From contig JAAZNU010000021.1 in the NCBI GenBank assembly GCA_012798135.1, forward strand, positions 199,797-263,796: a DNA stretch of 64,000 nt. Direction: 5' to 3'. Made by a program: the position numbers and the translations under genes. Positions within the stretch are counted from its first letter, which is position 1; each line of letters starts with the position of its first letter. Under the pieces are notes generated by a model. The model was not told where the DNA came from and made no database searches. It saw only the letters and a program-made list of their open reading frames with translations. This document shows, piece by piece, positions 36,808 through 46,389 of this stretch. This DNA is from Veillonellaceae bacterium. Lineage in GTDB: Bacteria; Bacillota_C; Negativicutes; UBA1444.

Positions 36808-38890
36808 GACTGATCTCCTTGTTCTTTGCGGCAGTGTCGGGATTCGTCCCGGGAAACCGAAATTCAACCATTACGCCTTGGCCGGAGTTGGCGATTCCGA
36901 CGCTGCCCCCGGCGAGCTGCGTAATATTGCGGACAATGTGAAGGCCTAGGCCCATTCCTTCCGTACGGGCTTTGGTGGTGAAAAAGGGTTCGAAGGCTTT
37001 GGCCGCGACGGCTGTGTCAAGCGGCGGGCCGTTGTTTTCAATTTTTAGGATCAGGTCATTTTTCACGGTCAGGGTGGAGATCCAGATGGTGCGATCCGGA
37101 TTGGCGGTTGATTCCAACGCCTGTAACGCGTTATGGAGCACATTGATGACGGCCTCATCCAGACGGGACAGGTTACCGCCGGGTACCGGCATATCCGCCT
37201 GCAGGTCGAGACGGACATTGATGGCGTGGTCCTTAAGGCGCGCCTGCATGAGGTCCAGCGCCGACAGTACCGCCTGGTTGACGGTCGGGGAATTGGCGGC
37301 GCCTTGTTCCGGCGGGCGGACAAAATCACGCAAGTGCTGAACGATGCGGCTGATGCGCTGGAAAGCGTCGGCGGCGCGACGAACATTGCTCAACTGGTTT
37401 TTCTGGGAGAGTTCCTTCCCTTGTGACTGCCAGTAGATCACGCTTTCCACAGCCAACTTTCCCGCCTGCAGCGGTTGGCTGATCTCGTGGGCCACACTGG
37501 CGACCATGATCCCCAGGGAGGAAATCCTTTCGATGCCGGCGGCCTTGGCCAGCAAATCCTGTTTTTCACGTTCGATCCGACGTTGCTCCGTCACGTTGCG
37601 GCAGGCGGCCACAAATCCGTCCATCCTGCCCATAGAGTCCCGACGGATGCTGGCGTTGACCGAGAACTCCTGATGTTGGCCTTGCCGGTCGCGAATAGAG
37701 ACGGGAAAGTCATTGATATGTCCCTGCAAAGTAACTTTTTGCCGCAACTCCGCCCTTAAGTCGGCATCCTGCCAAAACGCGGCGATGTCTTTGCCGATTA
37801 GGTCACTGGGGGTTTGATAACCAAACGTTTGCGCCACGGCTTCGTTGGCCATGAGAATTTTTCCAGATAAGTCAGTCTGAATAACTCCATCCTGGATATC
37901 GTGCAACAAGGTGCGATACCGGTCGCTTATTTCTTCGGCCGTTTTTTCGGCGTGGACGCGATTGCGAATGGTGCGGATCAGGTAGCCGTCGAACAGGAGG
38001 ATGATAAGGGAAAAAATAACTCCCAACACGACAAAACCACGCGTCCGTTCGTAAAATGGTTTCAGAGCGGCGGATTCACTGATTTCTGTGCAGATAATGA
38101 GCGGATAACCCGAAATAAGCCGAAAAGCTCGATGGTAAAGATGATCGTGGTTGTCGCGGTTGATCAGTTCGCCGACTTGATTATATTGCGCGGCGGAGAG
38201 TAAAGGCTCTAGGTCATGGTCATAGGATTCCCCAGACAATATTGTCGGAAAATTGACTGACGCTCGGACGATCCCGTCCAAACCCAATATGACGATACCT
38301 TCGCGCGGCTGTTGGTCGGAACCGGACGGAATGGCAAAGAATTTTTCCATCGAAACGGCTACGGAAGCGATTCCGGCAAAATCACCATTGCGGTCGTTTA
38401 ATCTCATACTGAGATATAAATAATACTGAGCCGGCAACAGGCCGTTATGGGGTTTGTCGATGTGAAGGAGAGCGCTGTTTTGTTGCTTTTGTGACAAAAA
38501 ACGTTCTTCCTTGCCAATATTAACCTTCGCACCCGGATGTCCAAACAAGGCAAGGTTCCCTTGGCGGTCGGCAATGCCGATTTGCTTAACCGCGACGCGG
38601 CTTAATAACCGTTCGGTAAGGCCAATGGTCGCCGGGGAGAGTTTGCCGCTGGATTCAACATTTTGTTTAACCAGCGACAAGTAATCGTCGATTTCTTTTA
38701 GCACGGATTGTGTCTCGTATTCGAGGATTTGGGCGCGGTTGGCGTTGGCCTGTCTGGCGGCGGCGATTGTGATTTGCTTTTCGTGAGCCAGCAAGGCAAA
38801 CCCTGATATCCAGATGAAGATGATCACGCCAATACTAAACAAGCCGATGGATAGTTCGGCCTTTGTGCGCATGGAAAACAATTTACTCAT
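36788..38890 (-). CDS. Sensor histidine kinase with extracytoplasmic Cache-type sensor and PAS domain
   Basis: The 700-residue kinase has a membrane helix (about 14-36), a large periplasmic Cache-like sensor (about 40-285) and a second helix (about 290-312, GFVVLGVIFSLIILLFDGYLI). A PAS domain (about 328-445) follows, then a HisKA dimerisation domain with VASVAHEISQPLQAGKL and an ATPase domain with DEAVINVLHNALQAL and TEGMGLGLHIVRNI. The architecture resembles DctB and related carboxylate sensors. It overlaps its response regulator by 20 bp. Confidence 0.92.
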   Translation of the reverse strand: MSKLFSMRTKAELSIGLFSIGVIIFIWISGFALLAHEKQITIAAARQANANRAQILEYETQSVLKEIDDYLSLVKQNVESSGKLSPATIGLTERLLSRVAVKQIGIADRQGNLALFGHPGAKVNIGKEERFLSQKQQNSALLHIDKPHNGLLPAQYYLYLSMRLNDRNGDFAGIASVAVSMEKFFAIPSGSDQQPREGIVILGLDGIVRASVNFPTILSGESYDHDLEPLLSAAQYNQVGELINRDNHDHLYHRAFRLISGYPLIICTEISESAALKPFYERTRGFVVLGVIFSLIILLFDGYLIRTIRNRVHAEKTAEEISDRYRTLLHDIQDGVIQTDLSGKILMANEAVAQTFGYQTPSDLIGKDIAAFWQDADLRAELRQKVTLQGHINDFPVSIRDRQGQHQEFSVNASIRRDSMGRMDGFVAACRNVTEQRRIEREKQDLLAKAAGIERISSLGIMVASVAHEISQPLQAGKLAVESVIYWQSQGKELSQKNQLSNVRRAADAFQRISRIVQHLRDFVRPPEQGAANSPTVNQAVLSALDLMQARLKDHAINVRLDLQADMPVPGGNLSRLDEAVINVLHNALQALESTANPDRTIWISTLTVKNDLILKIENNGPPLDTAVAAKAFEPFFTTKARTEGMGLGLHIVRNITQLAGGSVGIANSGQGVMVEFRFPGTNPDTAAKNKEISHANSIS

Positions 38891-39057
38891 AAGCCATATT
38901 ATATCAACGAAATTAAGAAAAATCGTGTCTATTAGTAATTTCGCCGGAGAATTTAGCTGGGGCTATGGTCTTTGTTGGCAGGAAAAGCCTGTTAAATATC
39001 AAATATTATGAAGTATTAGTACCCGCAAATGCTGTGGATTAGCTAAGGAGGCCGGAT

Positions 39058-39447
39058 ATGGAACAATTTTCGCTCCAGACGACGCCAGAGGGCTTTGTCG
39101 ATATCACCCGGAAGGTGGCGGAAATCGTCCGTCGCAGCCAGGTACGGCAGGGCATTTGCCAAGTCTTCGTGCCGCACACGACCGCCGGGGTGACGATCAA
39201 TGAAAACGCCGACCCCGACGTGATAGACGACTTGCTGTCGGCATTGAACACGATGGCGCCCGCGTTGCGATACCGGCATGGCGAGGGAAATTCGCCGGCG
39301 CATTTGAAAAGTCTGTTGACCGGGTCATCGGTGCTGGTGCCGGTCGAGGAAGGTGCCTTGAAGTTGGGGACGTGGCAGGGAATTTATTTCTGCGAATACG
39401 ACGGACCGCGTCAGCGGCGGGTACAGGTGCAAGTTCTGGGTGAATAA
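39058..39447 (+). CDS. YjbQ family (UPF0047) protein
   Basis: The 129-residue protein is of YjbQ length and carries its signature residues: VPHTTAGVTINENADPDV and YRHGEGNSPAHLKSLLTGSS, then GTWQGIYFCEYDGPR. Family members have weak thiamine-phosphate synthase activity in vitro; the true role is open. TAAGGAGG precedes the ATG. It stands alone between the sensor kinase (divergent) and the first S-box. Confidence 0.88.
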   Translation: MEQFSLQTTPEGFVDITRKVAEIVRRSQVRQGICQVFVPHTTAGVTINENADPDVIDDLLSALNTMAPALRYRHGEGNSPAHLKSLLTGSSVLVPVEEGALKLGTWQGIYFCEYDGPRQRRVQVQVLGE

Positions 39448-39495
39448 ACCTTATGGCAGGTGTCCAGGGTCCCAAGAAATTTTTAAATCGCACTA

Positions 39496-39525
39496 TTGAC
39501 AAGCTCTATATCCGAGAACTATAAT
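39496..39525 (+). promoter_or_regulatory. Promoter of the first S-box transcript
   Basis: Perfect TTGACA (39496-39501), 18-bp spacer, perfect TATAAT (39520-39525), about 27 bp before the aptamer. Confidence 0.85.
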
Positions 39526-39551
39526 CGGGATAATATAAATTTCATATCGTT

Positions 39552-39709
39552 TCTCTTATCGAGAGTGGTCGAGGGACTGGCCCGATGACACCCGGCAACC
39601 GGCAGCAATGCAGTGGTGCCAATTCCAGCAGGAGCAATCCTGAAAGATGAGGGGAAGAGGAAAAGCTTGATTTGCCTCTGTTCCTTCGAACAGAGGCTTT
39701 TCTATTTTT
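39552..39709 (+). promoter_or_regulatory. SAM-I (S-box) riboswitch with terminator, copy 1
   Basis: The aptamer (39552-39660) shows CTCTTATCGAGAG (P1 side), GAGGGACTGGCCCGATGA, CCCGGCAACCGGC, GGTGCCAATTCC and the closing CTGAAAGATGAGGG. The expression platform is a terminator: GCCTCTGTTC (39674-39683) / GAACAGAGGC (39688-39697) then TTTTCTATTTTT. SAM binding should stop transcription of the DUF2292 and MetQ genes. Confidence 0.95.
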
Positions 39710-39724
39710 GAAGGGAGGGGACCT

Positions 39725-40069
39725 GTGGAAATGGAGTACCCGTTGGCGCCGGAAGTCAGGGAAACCGTTTCCCGCTTGATGCGGGAGATACAATTTGGAA
39801 TGCTGACTTTAACCGTACAGGATGGACGCATCGTTCAACTGGAACGAAATGAAACTTTCCAGTTTCCAGCGGTATCCTCCAAAGCGCAGCCGTCACGGCA
39901 AGTTTCAAAACCGGCGACGGAATCGTTGGCGGGACTGGCGGGGGCGTTGGCGGGATTGCAGTTTGGCCAGGTAGTGGTCAAATTTCAGGCGGGCCGCGCG
40001 ATTCAAATCGACCGGACGGAAAAACGACGCTGGTCGGATTTGATGGGCATCGGCGGCGACGGAATATAG
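39725..40069 (+). CDS. Protein with two tandem DUF2292 (YezD-like) repeats
   Basis: The 114-residue protein contains the same ~33-residue unit twice: REIQFGMLTLTVQDGRIVQL plus ERNETFQF, and LAGLQFGQVVVKFQAGRAIQ plus IDRTEKRRW. Single-unit DUF2292 proteins are ~55 residues and cluster with sulfur genes in Firmicutes. GGAGG (39714-39718) favours GTG 39725 over ATG 39731. It follows the SAM riboswitch and precedes metQ, so it belongs to the Met/Cys regulon. Molecular function unknown. Confidence 0.75.
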   Translation: MEMEYPLAPEVRETVSRLMREIQFGMLTLTVQDGRIVQLERNETFQFPAVSSKAQPSRQVSKPATESLAGLAGALAGLQFGQVVVKFQAGRAIQIDRTEKRRWSDLMGIGGDGI

Positions 40070-40106
40070 CAGGGAAAGCGATAACGGAAAAAGAGGAGAG
40101 AGTAGA

Positions 40107-40949
40107 ATGGGTAAAACGAAAAACTGGTTATCCTACATCACGGCGGCGACACTGCTCGCCTTTGCTCTGACCGGCTGCGGCGGCGAAACCCAAAAAACGG
40201 CTACCGGGAAACCGGCGCAACCGGCTGTGCGTAACACCATCAAAGTCGGCGTGACTGCCGGCCCGCAGGCGGAAGTCATGGAGGTCGCCAAAAAGGTGGC
40301 GGCGAAAGACGGCCTGACCATCCAAATCGTCGAGTTCAACGATTTTATCCAGCCCAATGTCGCGTTGAGCCAGGGCGATCTCGATGCCAATGCCTACCAG
40401 CACCAGCCATTCCTTGACAACCAGATTAAAGAGCGCAAATACGAACTTACATCGATTGCCCAGACCATCATCATCCCGATGGGGATTTACTCGAAAAAGA
40501 TCAAGAAACTGGACGAACTGAAACCCGGCTCGACCGTGGCGGTGCCGAATGATCCGACCAATGGCGGCCGCGGCTTGCTGCTCCTGGAAAAAGCCGGGCT
40601 GATCAAGCTGAATCCCCAGGCGGGCCTCAAGGCCACTCCCCAGGACATCGTCGCCAACCCGAAAAACCTCAAGATCAAAGAGCTGGAAGCGGCGCAGGTT
40701 CCCCGGTCGCTGGACGACGTCGACATCGCGGCGGTGAATGCCAATTACGCCGTGGTGGCCGGGCTGTCACCGAAGACCGATTCGCTCCTGCTCGAAGATT
40801 CCAAATCGCCGTATGCCTGCGTGATCGCCGTCCGGACCAAAGACAAGGCGGATCCGGTATTCCAGAAGCTGATCAAAGCCTATCAGTCGCCGGAAGTGAA
40901 GGCATTTGTCGAAAAACAGTACAAGGGAGCCTTTGTCGCTATTTGGTAA
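40107..40949 (+). CDS. metQ: MetQ/NlpA family methionine-binding lipoprotein (copy 1)
   Basis: The 280-residue protein has a lipoprotein signal (ITAATLLAFALTGCGG, lipidated Cys at the lipobox) and the NlpA_lipoprotein fold. Motifs include VEFNDFIQPNVALSQGDLDAN, AYQHQPFLDNQ and VPNDPTNGGRGLLLLEKAGL. MetQ feeds D- or L-methionine to the MetNI importer, but no metN or metI is present in the window. It is controlled by the upstream S-box. It is paralogous to the second copy at 42149, with a different first pocket segment (GPQAEVMEV). Confidence 0.88.
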   Translation: MGKTKNWLSYITAATLLAFALTGCGGETQKTATGKPAQPAVRNTIKVGVTAGPQAEVMEVAKKVAAKDGLTIQIVEFNDFIQPNVALSQGDLDANAYQHQPFLDNQIKERKYELTSIAQTIIIPMGIYSKKIKKLDELKPGSTVAVPNDPTNGGRGLLLLEKAGLIKLNPQAGLKATPQDIVANPKNLKIKELEAAQVPRSLDDVDIAAVNANYAVVAGLSPKTDSLLLEDSKSPYACVIAVRTKDKADPVFQKLIKAYQSPEVKAFVEKQYKGAFVAIW

Positions 40950-40967
40950 AAATCTCCGCCGACTGGT

Positions 40968-40997
40968 TGACAAATCGAAATCCGAGTGAAATAATAA
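40968..40997 (+). promoter_or_regulatory. Candidate cysK promoter
   Basis: TTGACA (40968-40973), 18-bp spacer and TAATAA (40992-40997), the same geometry as both S-box promoters. Confidence 0.6.
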
Positions 40998-41034
40998 GAT
41001 ATAAATAAAAAACGGCAGCTGATCAGAAAAACTG

Positions 41035-41086
41035 AAGGCTCAAAGGACACTTCGACAAGGAAGCGTTTTTTGAGCCTTTCTTTCTT
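41035..41086 (+). terminator. Terminator between metQ and cysK (possible cysK attenuator)
   Basis: AAGGCTCAAA (41035-41044) / TTTGAGCCTT (41069-41078) then TCTTTCTT. It lies downstream of the candidate cysK promoter, so it may be an attenuator as well as the metQ terminator. Confidence 0.8.
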
Positions 41087-41116
41087 CACAGACTGCAACA
41101 ATGGGGAGGAATTATC

Positions 41117-42058
41117 ATGAGCAAAATCGCCCAACAGTTAACGGACCTGATTGGCAACACCCCGCTATTGGCACTGAACCGGTACAGTCGGGAAGCAGGA
41201 TTGTCTTCCGCCATTGTGGCCAAGCTGGAGTATTTCAATCCACTGGGGAGCGCGAAAGACCGGATCGCCTATGCGATGATCACGGCAGGTGAACAGGCCG
41301 GAAAAATCAACCAGGATACCGTGATCATCGAGCCGACGAGCGGCAACACCGGCGTCGGACTGGCTTTCGTTGCGGCCGCCAAAGGCTATAAACTGGTGCT
41401 GACCATGCCGGAAACGATGAGCATCGAGCGGCGCAACCTGCTCAAGGCCCTGGGTGCGGAAATCGTGCTCACTCCCGGCGCCGCCGGTATGAGGGGCGCG
41501 ATCGCCAAAGCGGAGGAACTGGCCCAGGCCAATCCCAACTCGTTCATTCCCCAACAATTCGAGAATCCGGCCAATCCGGAGATCCACAGGAAAACGACGG
41601 CGGAAGAAATCTGGCGGGATACCGATGGCAAAGTGGATATCTTCGTGGCTGGCGTTGGCACGGGCGGAACGATTACCGGCGTGGGCGAGGTTCTCAAAAA
41701 ACATAATCCCGCCATCAAGATCATCGCCGTCGAGCCGGCGTCCTCGCCGGTATTGTCCGGCGGACAGCCGGGACCGCACGCACTGCAGGGAATCGGCGCC
41801 GGCTTTGTTCCGGATGTGTTGAATCGCGCTATTTTGGATGAGATCGTTCCCGTGAAAAACGAGGATGCATTCACCACTTCCCGTTCCCTGTCGAAAACGG
41901 AAGGCCTGCTGGTCGGCATCTCGTCCGGAGCGGCGGCGTGGGCGGCGACGCAGATCGCCAAACGGCCGGAAAACGCCGGCAAGGTGATTGTTGTGTTGTT
42001 GCCGGATACCGGCGAACGGTATCTGTCGACCCCGCTGTTTACCGAGCCGGCGGAATAG
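41117..42058 (+). CDS. cysK: Cysteine synthase A (O-acetylserine sulfhydrylase)
   Basis: The 313-residue PLP enzyme has the PLP Lys in [12 protein letters not shown], the substrate loop [11 protein letters not shown], the phosphate-binding loop [15 protein letters not shown] and the late Ser motif [11 protein letters not shown]. It makes cysteine from O-acetylserine and sulfide. GGGGAGG precedes the ATG. It lies between two MetQ genes in the sulfur cluster. The substrate call between CysK and a CBS-like enzyme is based on overall similarity. Confidence 0.94.
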   Translation: MSKIAQQLTDLIGNTPLLALNRYSREAGLSSAIVAKLEYFNPLGSAKDRIAYAMITAGEQAGKINQDTVIIEPTSGNTGVGLAFVAAAKGYKLVLTMPETMSIERRNLLKALGAEIVLTPGAAGMRGAIAKAEELAQANPNSFIPQQFENPANPEIHRKTTAEEIWRDTDGKVDIFVAGVGTGGTITGVGEVLKKHNPAIKIIAVEPASSPVLSGGQPGPHALQGIGAGFVPDVLNRAILDEIVPVKNEDAFTTSRSLSKTEGLLVGISSGAAAWAATQIAKRPENAGKVIVVLLPDTGERYLSTPLFTEPAE

Positions 42059-42148
42059 GCGACTGATTTTGCGGACGCGACGTTGTTTTCTTTGCACAGT
42101 TTGCCAATTTATATTATTTTAATGAAAGAGAGAGGAAGGGGATTTCTG

Positions 42149-42973
42149 ATGAAAAAAATCATTGCCCTGCTGGCGACCATTCTGCTGCTGGCCATCCTGA
42201 CCGCCGGCTGCGGCGACAAGAAAGCGGCGGCGCCGGCGCCGGCCGCTGACAAAAAGGTGGTTCTGAAGGTTGGCGCTACGCCGGTGCCGCACGCGGAAAT
42301 TCTGAAAGTGATCCAGCCGATCTTGGCGAAAGACGGCATCGAACTGAAGATCGTCGAATTCACCGACTATGTCCGGCCCAACGTGGCGTTGGCCGAAAAG
42401 GAACTGGACGCGAATTTCTTCCAGCACCTGCCGTATTTGCAGCAGTTCGCGGCCGACCGCAAACTGGACCTGGTCTCGCTGATTGCGGTCCATATCGAGC
42501 CGATGGGCGTGTATTCGAAAAAAATCAAGAACCTGAGCGAAGTGCCGAACGGCGGCATTATTGCCATTCCGAACGATCCGACTAATGGCGGCCGGGCGCT
42601 GTCGATCCTGGCGCAAGCCGGCCTGATCAAAATGAGGGACGGCGTCGGCGTCAAAGGCACGGTCAAAGATGTGACCGACAATCCGAAGAAACTGGTATTC
42701 AAGGAACTGGAAGCGCCGCAACTGCCCCGCTCGCTGGATGATGTGACGCTGGCAGTCATCAACTCCAACTATGCGCTGGAAGCCAAGCTGAATCCGACCA
42801 AGGATGCGTTGTTCATCGAGAAGAAGGAGTCCCCCTACGCCAACATTCTGGCGATTCGCAAAGGCGATGAAAAACGGCCGGAACTCGTGAAGCTGGCCAA
42901 GGCCCTGACTTCGCCGGATGTGAAGAAATTCATCGAAGATAAATACAAGGGCGCGGTCGTGCCGGCGTTCTAA
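42149..42973 (+). CDS. metQ: MetQ/NlpA family methionine-binding lipoprotein (copy 2)
   Basis: The 274-residue protein starts at ATG 42149, with GGAAGGGG upstream; longer frames add non-signal residues. Its lipobox is AILTAGCG. The mature part matches the first copy closely: VEFTDYVRPNVALAEKELDAN, QHLPYLQQF and IPNDPTNGGRALSILAQAGL, but with VPHAEILKVI in the first segment. That may reflect a different ligand preference. No MetNI genes adjoin it. The second S-box promoter begins within 20 bp after its stop codon. Confidence 0.88.
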   Translation: MKKIIALLATILLLAILTAGCGDKKAAAPAPAADKKVVLKVGATPVPHAEILKVIQPILAKDGIELKIVEFTDYVRPNVALAEKELDANFFQHLPYLQQFAADRKLDLVSLIAVHIEPMGVYSKKIKNLSEVPNGGIIAIPNDPTNGGRALSILAQAGLIKMRDGVGVKGTVKDVTDNPKKLVFKELEAPQLPRSLDDVTLAVINSNYALEAKLNPTKDALFIEKKESPYANILAIRKGDEKRPELVKLAKALTSPDVKKFIEDKYKGAVVPAF

Positions 42974-42982
42974 ATTTCCGCG

Positions 42983-43012
42983 TTGACAAAAGCCGCCGCC
43001 GGGAAGTAAAAT
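42983..43012 (+). promoter_or_regulatory. Promoter of the second S-box transcript
   Basis: TTGACA (42983-42988), 18-bp spacer, TAAAAT (43007-43012), ahead of the metX-metY S-box. Confidence 0.8.
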
Positions 43013-43033
43013 CATATCAACACAATTTCATAT

Positions 43034-43190
43034 TCATCTCTTATCAAGAGAGGCTGAGGGACTGGCCCGATGACGCCCGGCAACCGGCAGAAATGCAGTG
43101 GTGCCAATTCCAGCAGGAGCAATCCTGAAAGATGAGGGAGCGGAAGCGCGGCATGTGCCTCTGTCCCCTTGGGACAGAGGCTTTTGTTAT
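43034..43190 (+). promoter_or_regulatory. SAM-I (S-box) riboswitch with terminator, copy 2
   Basis: The aptamer (43034-43140) has the same core as copy 1: GAGGGACTGGCCCGATGA, CCCGGCAACCGGC, GGTGCCAATTCC and CTGAAAGATGAGGG. The terminator is GCCTCTGTCCC (43157-43167) / GGGACAGAGGC (43171-43181) then TTTTGTTAT. It controls metX and probably metY. Confidence 0.95.
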
Positions 43191-43208
43191 ACACGGGAGG
43201 GAACGACG

Positions 43209-44459
43209 ATGGATACACAGACAGCTTTGTCGGATCGGTTCCGCTATTTGCCCGGGTTTCAGATCATGCCGTATCTGCGGCTGCGGCAGGTGGCAACGCC
43301 GGACGAACCATTGGAACTCGTCAAGGGCGGCCGGCTCGATCATGTGGAGGTCGCCTATGAAACATATGGCAGTCTGTCGCCGGAAAAAGACAATGCCATA
43401 TTGCTTTGCCACGCCCTGACCGGCGACAGCCATCCGGCCGCCCATTATCAGGACGACCGGGAGGGCTGGTGGGAGGATCTGGTCGGGCCGGGGCAGTTAC
43501 TGGACACGGACCGGTTCTTCATTATTTGTCCCAATGTATTGGGCGGCTGTCGCGGCACCACCGGACCGGCTTCGCCGAATCCGGTCACAGGCAAACCGTA
43601 TGGCGCCAGCTTTCCGCTGGTGACAATTCGCGACATGGTACATGTGCAGAAACGCTTGCTGGACCAACTCGGCATCAGCAAACTGGTCATGGTGGTCGGC
43701 GGTTCGATGGGCGGGATGCAGGCCCTGGAATGGGCGGTGACCTATCCGGAGGCAGCGGCGGGGGTGGCGGTGATCGCGGCGCCCGGCTACACGACGGCGC
43801 AGGCCATTGCCTACAACGATGCCGGCCGGCGGGCGATCCAGCTCGATCCCGAATATCGGGGCGGCGACTACTATGGCGGGCCGGGACCGGTGCAGGGGCT
43901 GACGGTGGCCCGGGCCGTAGGGATGATCACTTACCAGAGCGAGGAGTCCATGACCCGAAAATTCAGCCGCCGCATGCGCGACGGCCGGTTCGAGATCGAG
44001 CACTATCTGGATTATCAAGGCGACTGCCTAGTGAAACGGTTCGACGCCAATTCCTATCTCTGCTTGATTCGGGCAATCGACCTGTTTGACCTGGCGGACG
44101 GACGGCCGTCCTATCAGGCGGCGCTGGCGGCGGTCAAAGCCAAGATGATGATTGTAGGCGTGAGCTCGGACATCCTGTATCCAGTTCATCAGCAGCGGCA
44201 GCTATCGGTCGAGTTGGCCCGCCAGGGGGCGCGGGTGGTGGTGTTCCGGGAGATCGAGAGCGCTCACGGTCACGACGGGTTCCTGATCGATTTTCCGAAG
44301 CTGGCGGATATCCTGGGGCCGTTCATCGAGACGGTGACCATCAAGTCACGGCCTTGGTACCAAAAAAGATTCAGCGCATCCCGCATGGCTTATTACGGCG
44401 CGGTCATGCCGGCCGACCGGGAGTTCACCAGTCTGGACCGCACCGGCGCGTTTCCCTGA
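43209..44459 (+). CDS. metX: Homoserine O-acetyltransferase
   Basis: The 416-residue alpha/beta-hydrolase acyltransferase has nucleophile Ser166 in GGSMGGMQALEW, catalytic Asp in the VSSDILYPV region and His in ESAHGHDGFL. NVLGGCRGTTGPASPNP and RDMVHVQKRLLDQLG are family motifs. It acetylates homoserine for direct sulfhydrylation by MetY. GGGAGG sets the start at ATG 43209, right after the riboswitch terminator. Succinyl specificity cannot be excluded from sequence alone. Confidence 0.93.
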   Translation: MDTQTALSDRFRYLPGFQIMPYLRLRQVATPDEPLELVKGGRLDHVEVAYETYGSLSPEKDNAILLCHALTGDSHPAAHYQDDREGWWEDLVGPGQLLDTDRFFIICPNVLGGCRGTTGPASPNPVTGKPYGASFPLVTIRDMVHVQKRLLDQLGISKLVMVVGGSMGGMQALEWAVTYPEAAAGVAVIAAPGYTTAQAIAYNDAGRRAIQLDPEYRGGDYYGGPGPVQGLTVARAVGMITYQSEESMTRKFSRRMRDGRFEIEHYLDYQGDCLVKRFDANSYLCLIRAIDLFDLADGRPSYQAALAAVKAKMMIVGVSSDILYPVHQQRQLSVELARQGARVVVFREIESAHGHDGFLIDFPKLADILGPFIETVTIKSRPWYQKRFSASRMAYYGAVMPADREFTSLDRTGAFP

Positions 44460-44488
44460 GCTGCGGCGAATGGTCCATTGCTTAATAA

Positions 44489-45793
<1,305 letters not shown>

Positions 45794-45830
45794 AGTCGGA
45801 GCGGTTTCAACCCAGGCCTGGCAGATAAAC

Positions 45831-45862
45831 GAGGGGGGGGCCTGTATCGGCCCCCCTCTTGG
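45831..45862 (+). terminator. Terminator after metY
   Basis: A G/C-only stem, GAGGGGGG..CC (45831-45842) with GGCCCCCCTC (45849-45858) and a two-base bulge, sits between convergent metY and the DUF3343 gene. The T-tract is poor. Confidence 0.6.
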
Positions 45863-45865
45863 AGT

Positions 45866-46105
45866 TTATTCCTTATTAAGCTTCACGCCGCGCTTTTCAA
45901 GCTGCACCTTTTCGGCATCGAGCAGCGATAGCGCCCGTTCCAGGTCGGTCTCGGCGATTTTCGCCGCCAGCCCCTGACAGGAACTACTCAGTTCCCTTGG
46001 AACGGGGATCAGCGCACAGGTCACGCCGGCGCCCTTGAGCACTTTTTCCGCCCGGAACGCGTGCCAGACGGAGGGAAAGGTGATGATCCGGGTTTCTTCC
46101 GCCAA
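45866..46105 (-). CDS. DUF3343 (putative Se/S carrier-like) protein
   Basis: The 79-residue protein starts best at the TTG at 46105, because AAGGGG lies 7 bases upstream; a longer frame would run over tusA sequence. It carries TFPSVWHAFRAEKVLKGAGVTCALIPVPRELSSSCQG, the DUF3343 core with a conserved Cys. It ends with ALSLLDAEKVQLEKRGVKL. DUF3343 genes travel with TusA-like and YedE genes and are thought to carry selenium or sulfur. It is third in a yedE-tusA-DUF3343 run. Confidence 0.8.
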   Translation of the reverse strand: MAEETRIITFPSVWHAFRAEKVLKGAGVTCALIPVPRELSSSCQGLAAKIAETDLERALSLLDAEKVQLEKRGVKLNKE

Positions 46106-46119
46106 TTTGATGCCCCTTG

Positions 46120-46329
46120 TCAGGATTTTACGATATGCAGCGTCCATTCCCCGTTGCCGTCGACACATTCCGCCTGATAGTGCTGTGCTGCGGCAAATTT
46201 GAGGATGTTTTCGCGGGCCGCCGGCTCATCGATCAGGACCGTGAGATCGTCACAAGTCATCAAGGCGTCCCGGGTCCGCAACAACGGGATCGGGCAACTG
46301 TAACCGCGCAAATCCAAAGTTTTTTTCAT
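46120..46329 (-). CDS. TusA/SirA family sulfurtransferase-like carrier
   Basis: The 69-residue protein begins MKKTLDLRGYSCPIPLLRTRDAL; Cys12 of the CPxP motif is the persulfide- or selenide-carrying residue. The rest fits the two-layer alpha/beta TusA fold. Beside YedE and DUF3343 it matches the YedF-like carriers linked to selenium metabolism rather than tRNA thiolation. AAGGAG lies upstream. Confidence 0.88.
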   Translation of the reverse strand: MKKTLDLRGYSCPIPLLRTRDALMTCDDLTVLIDEPAARENILKFAAAQHYQAECVDGNGEWTLHIVKS

Positions 46330-46389
46330 GAAGAGGATCTCCTTTCCATTATACAGGATAAAGCCCGTGAGACCAAGAAACTTGTTTGT

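Noticed and set aside
43098..43208. N-terminal extension of metX into the S-box
   Set aside because: The extra codons are riboswitch sequence; the proper site GGGAGG points to ATG 43209.
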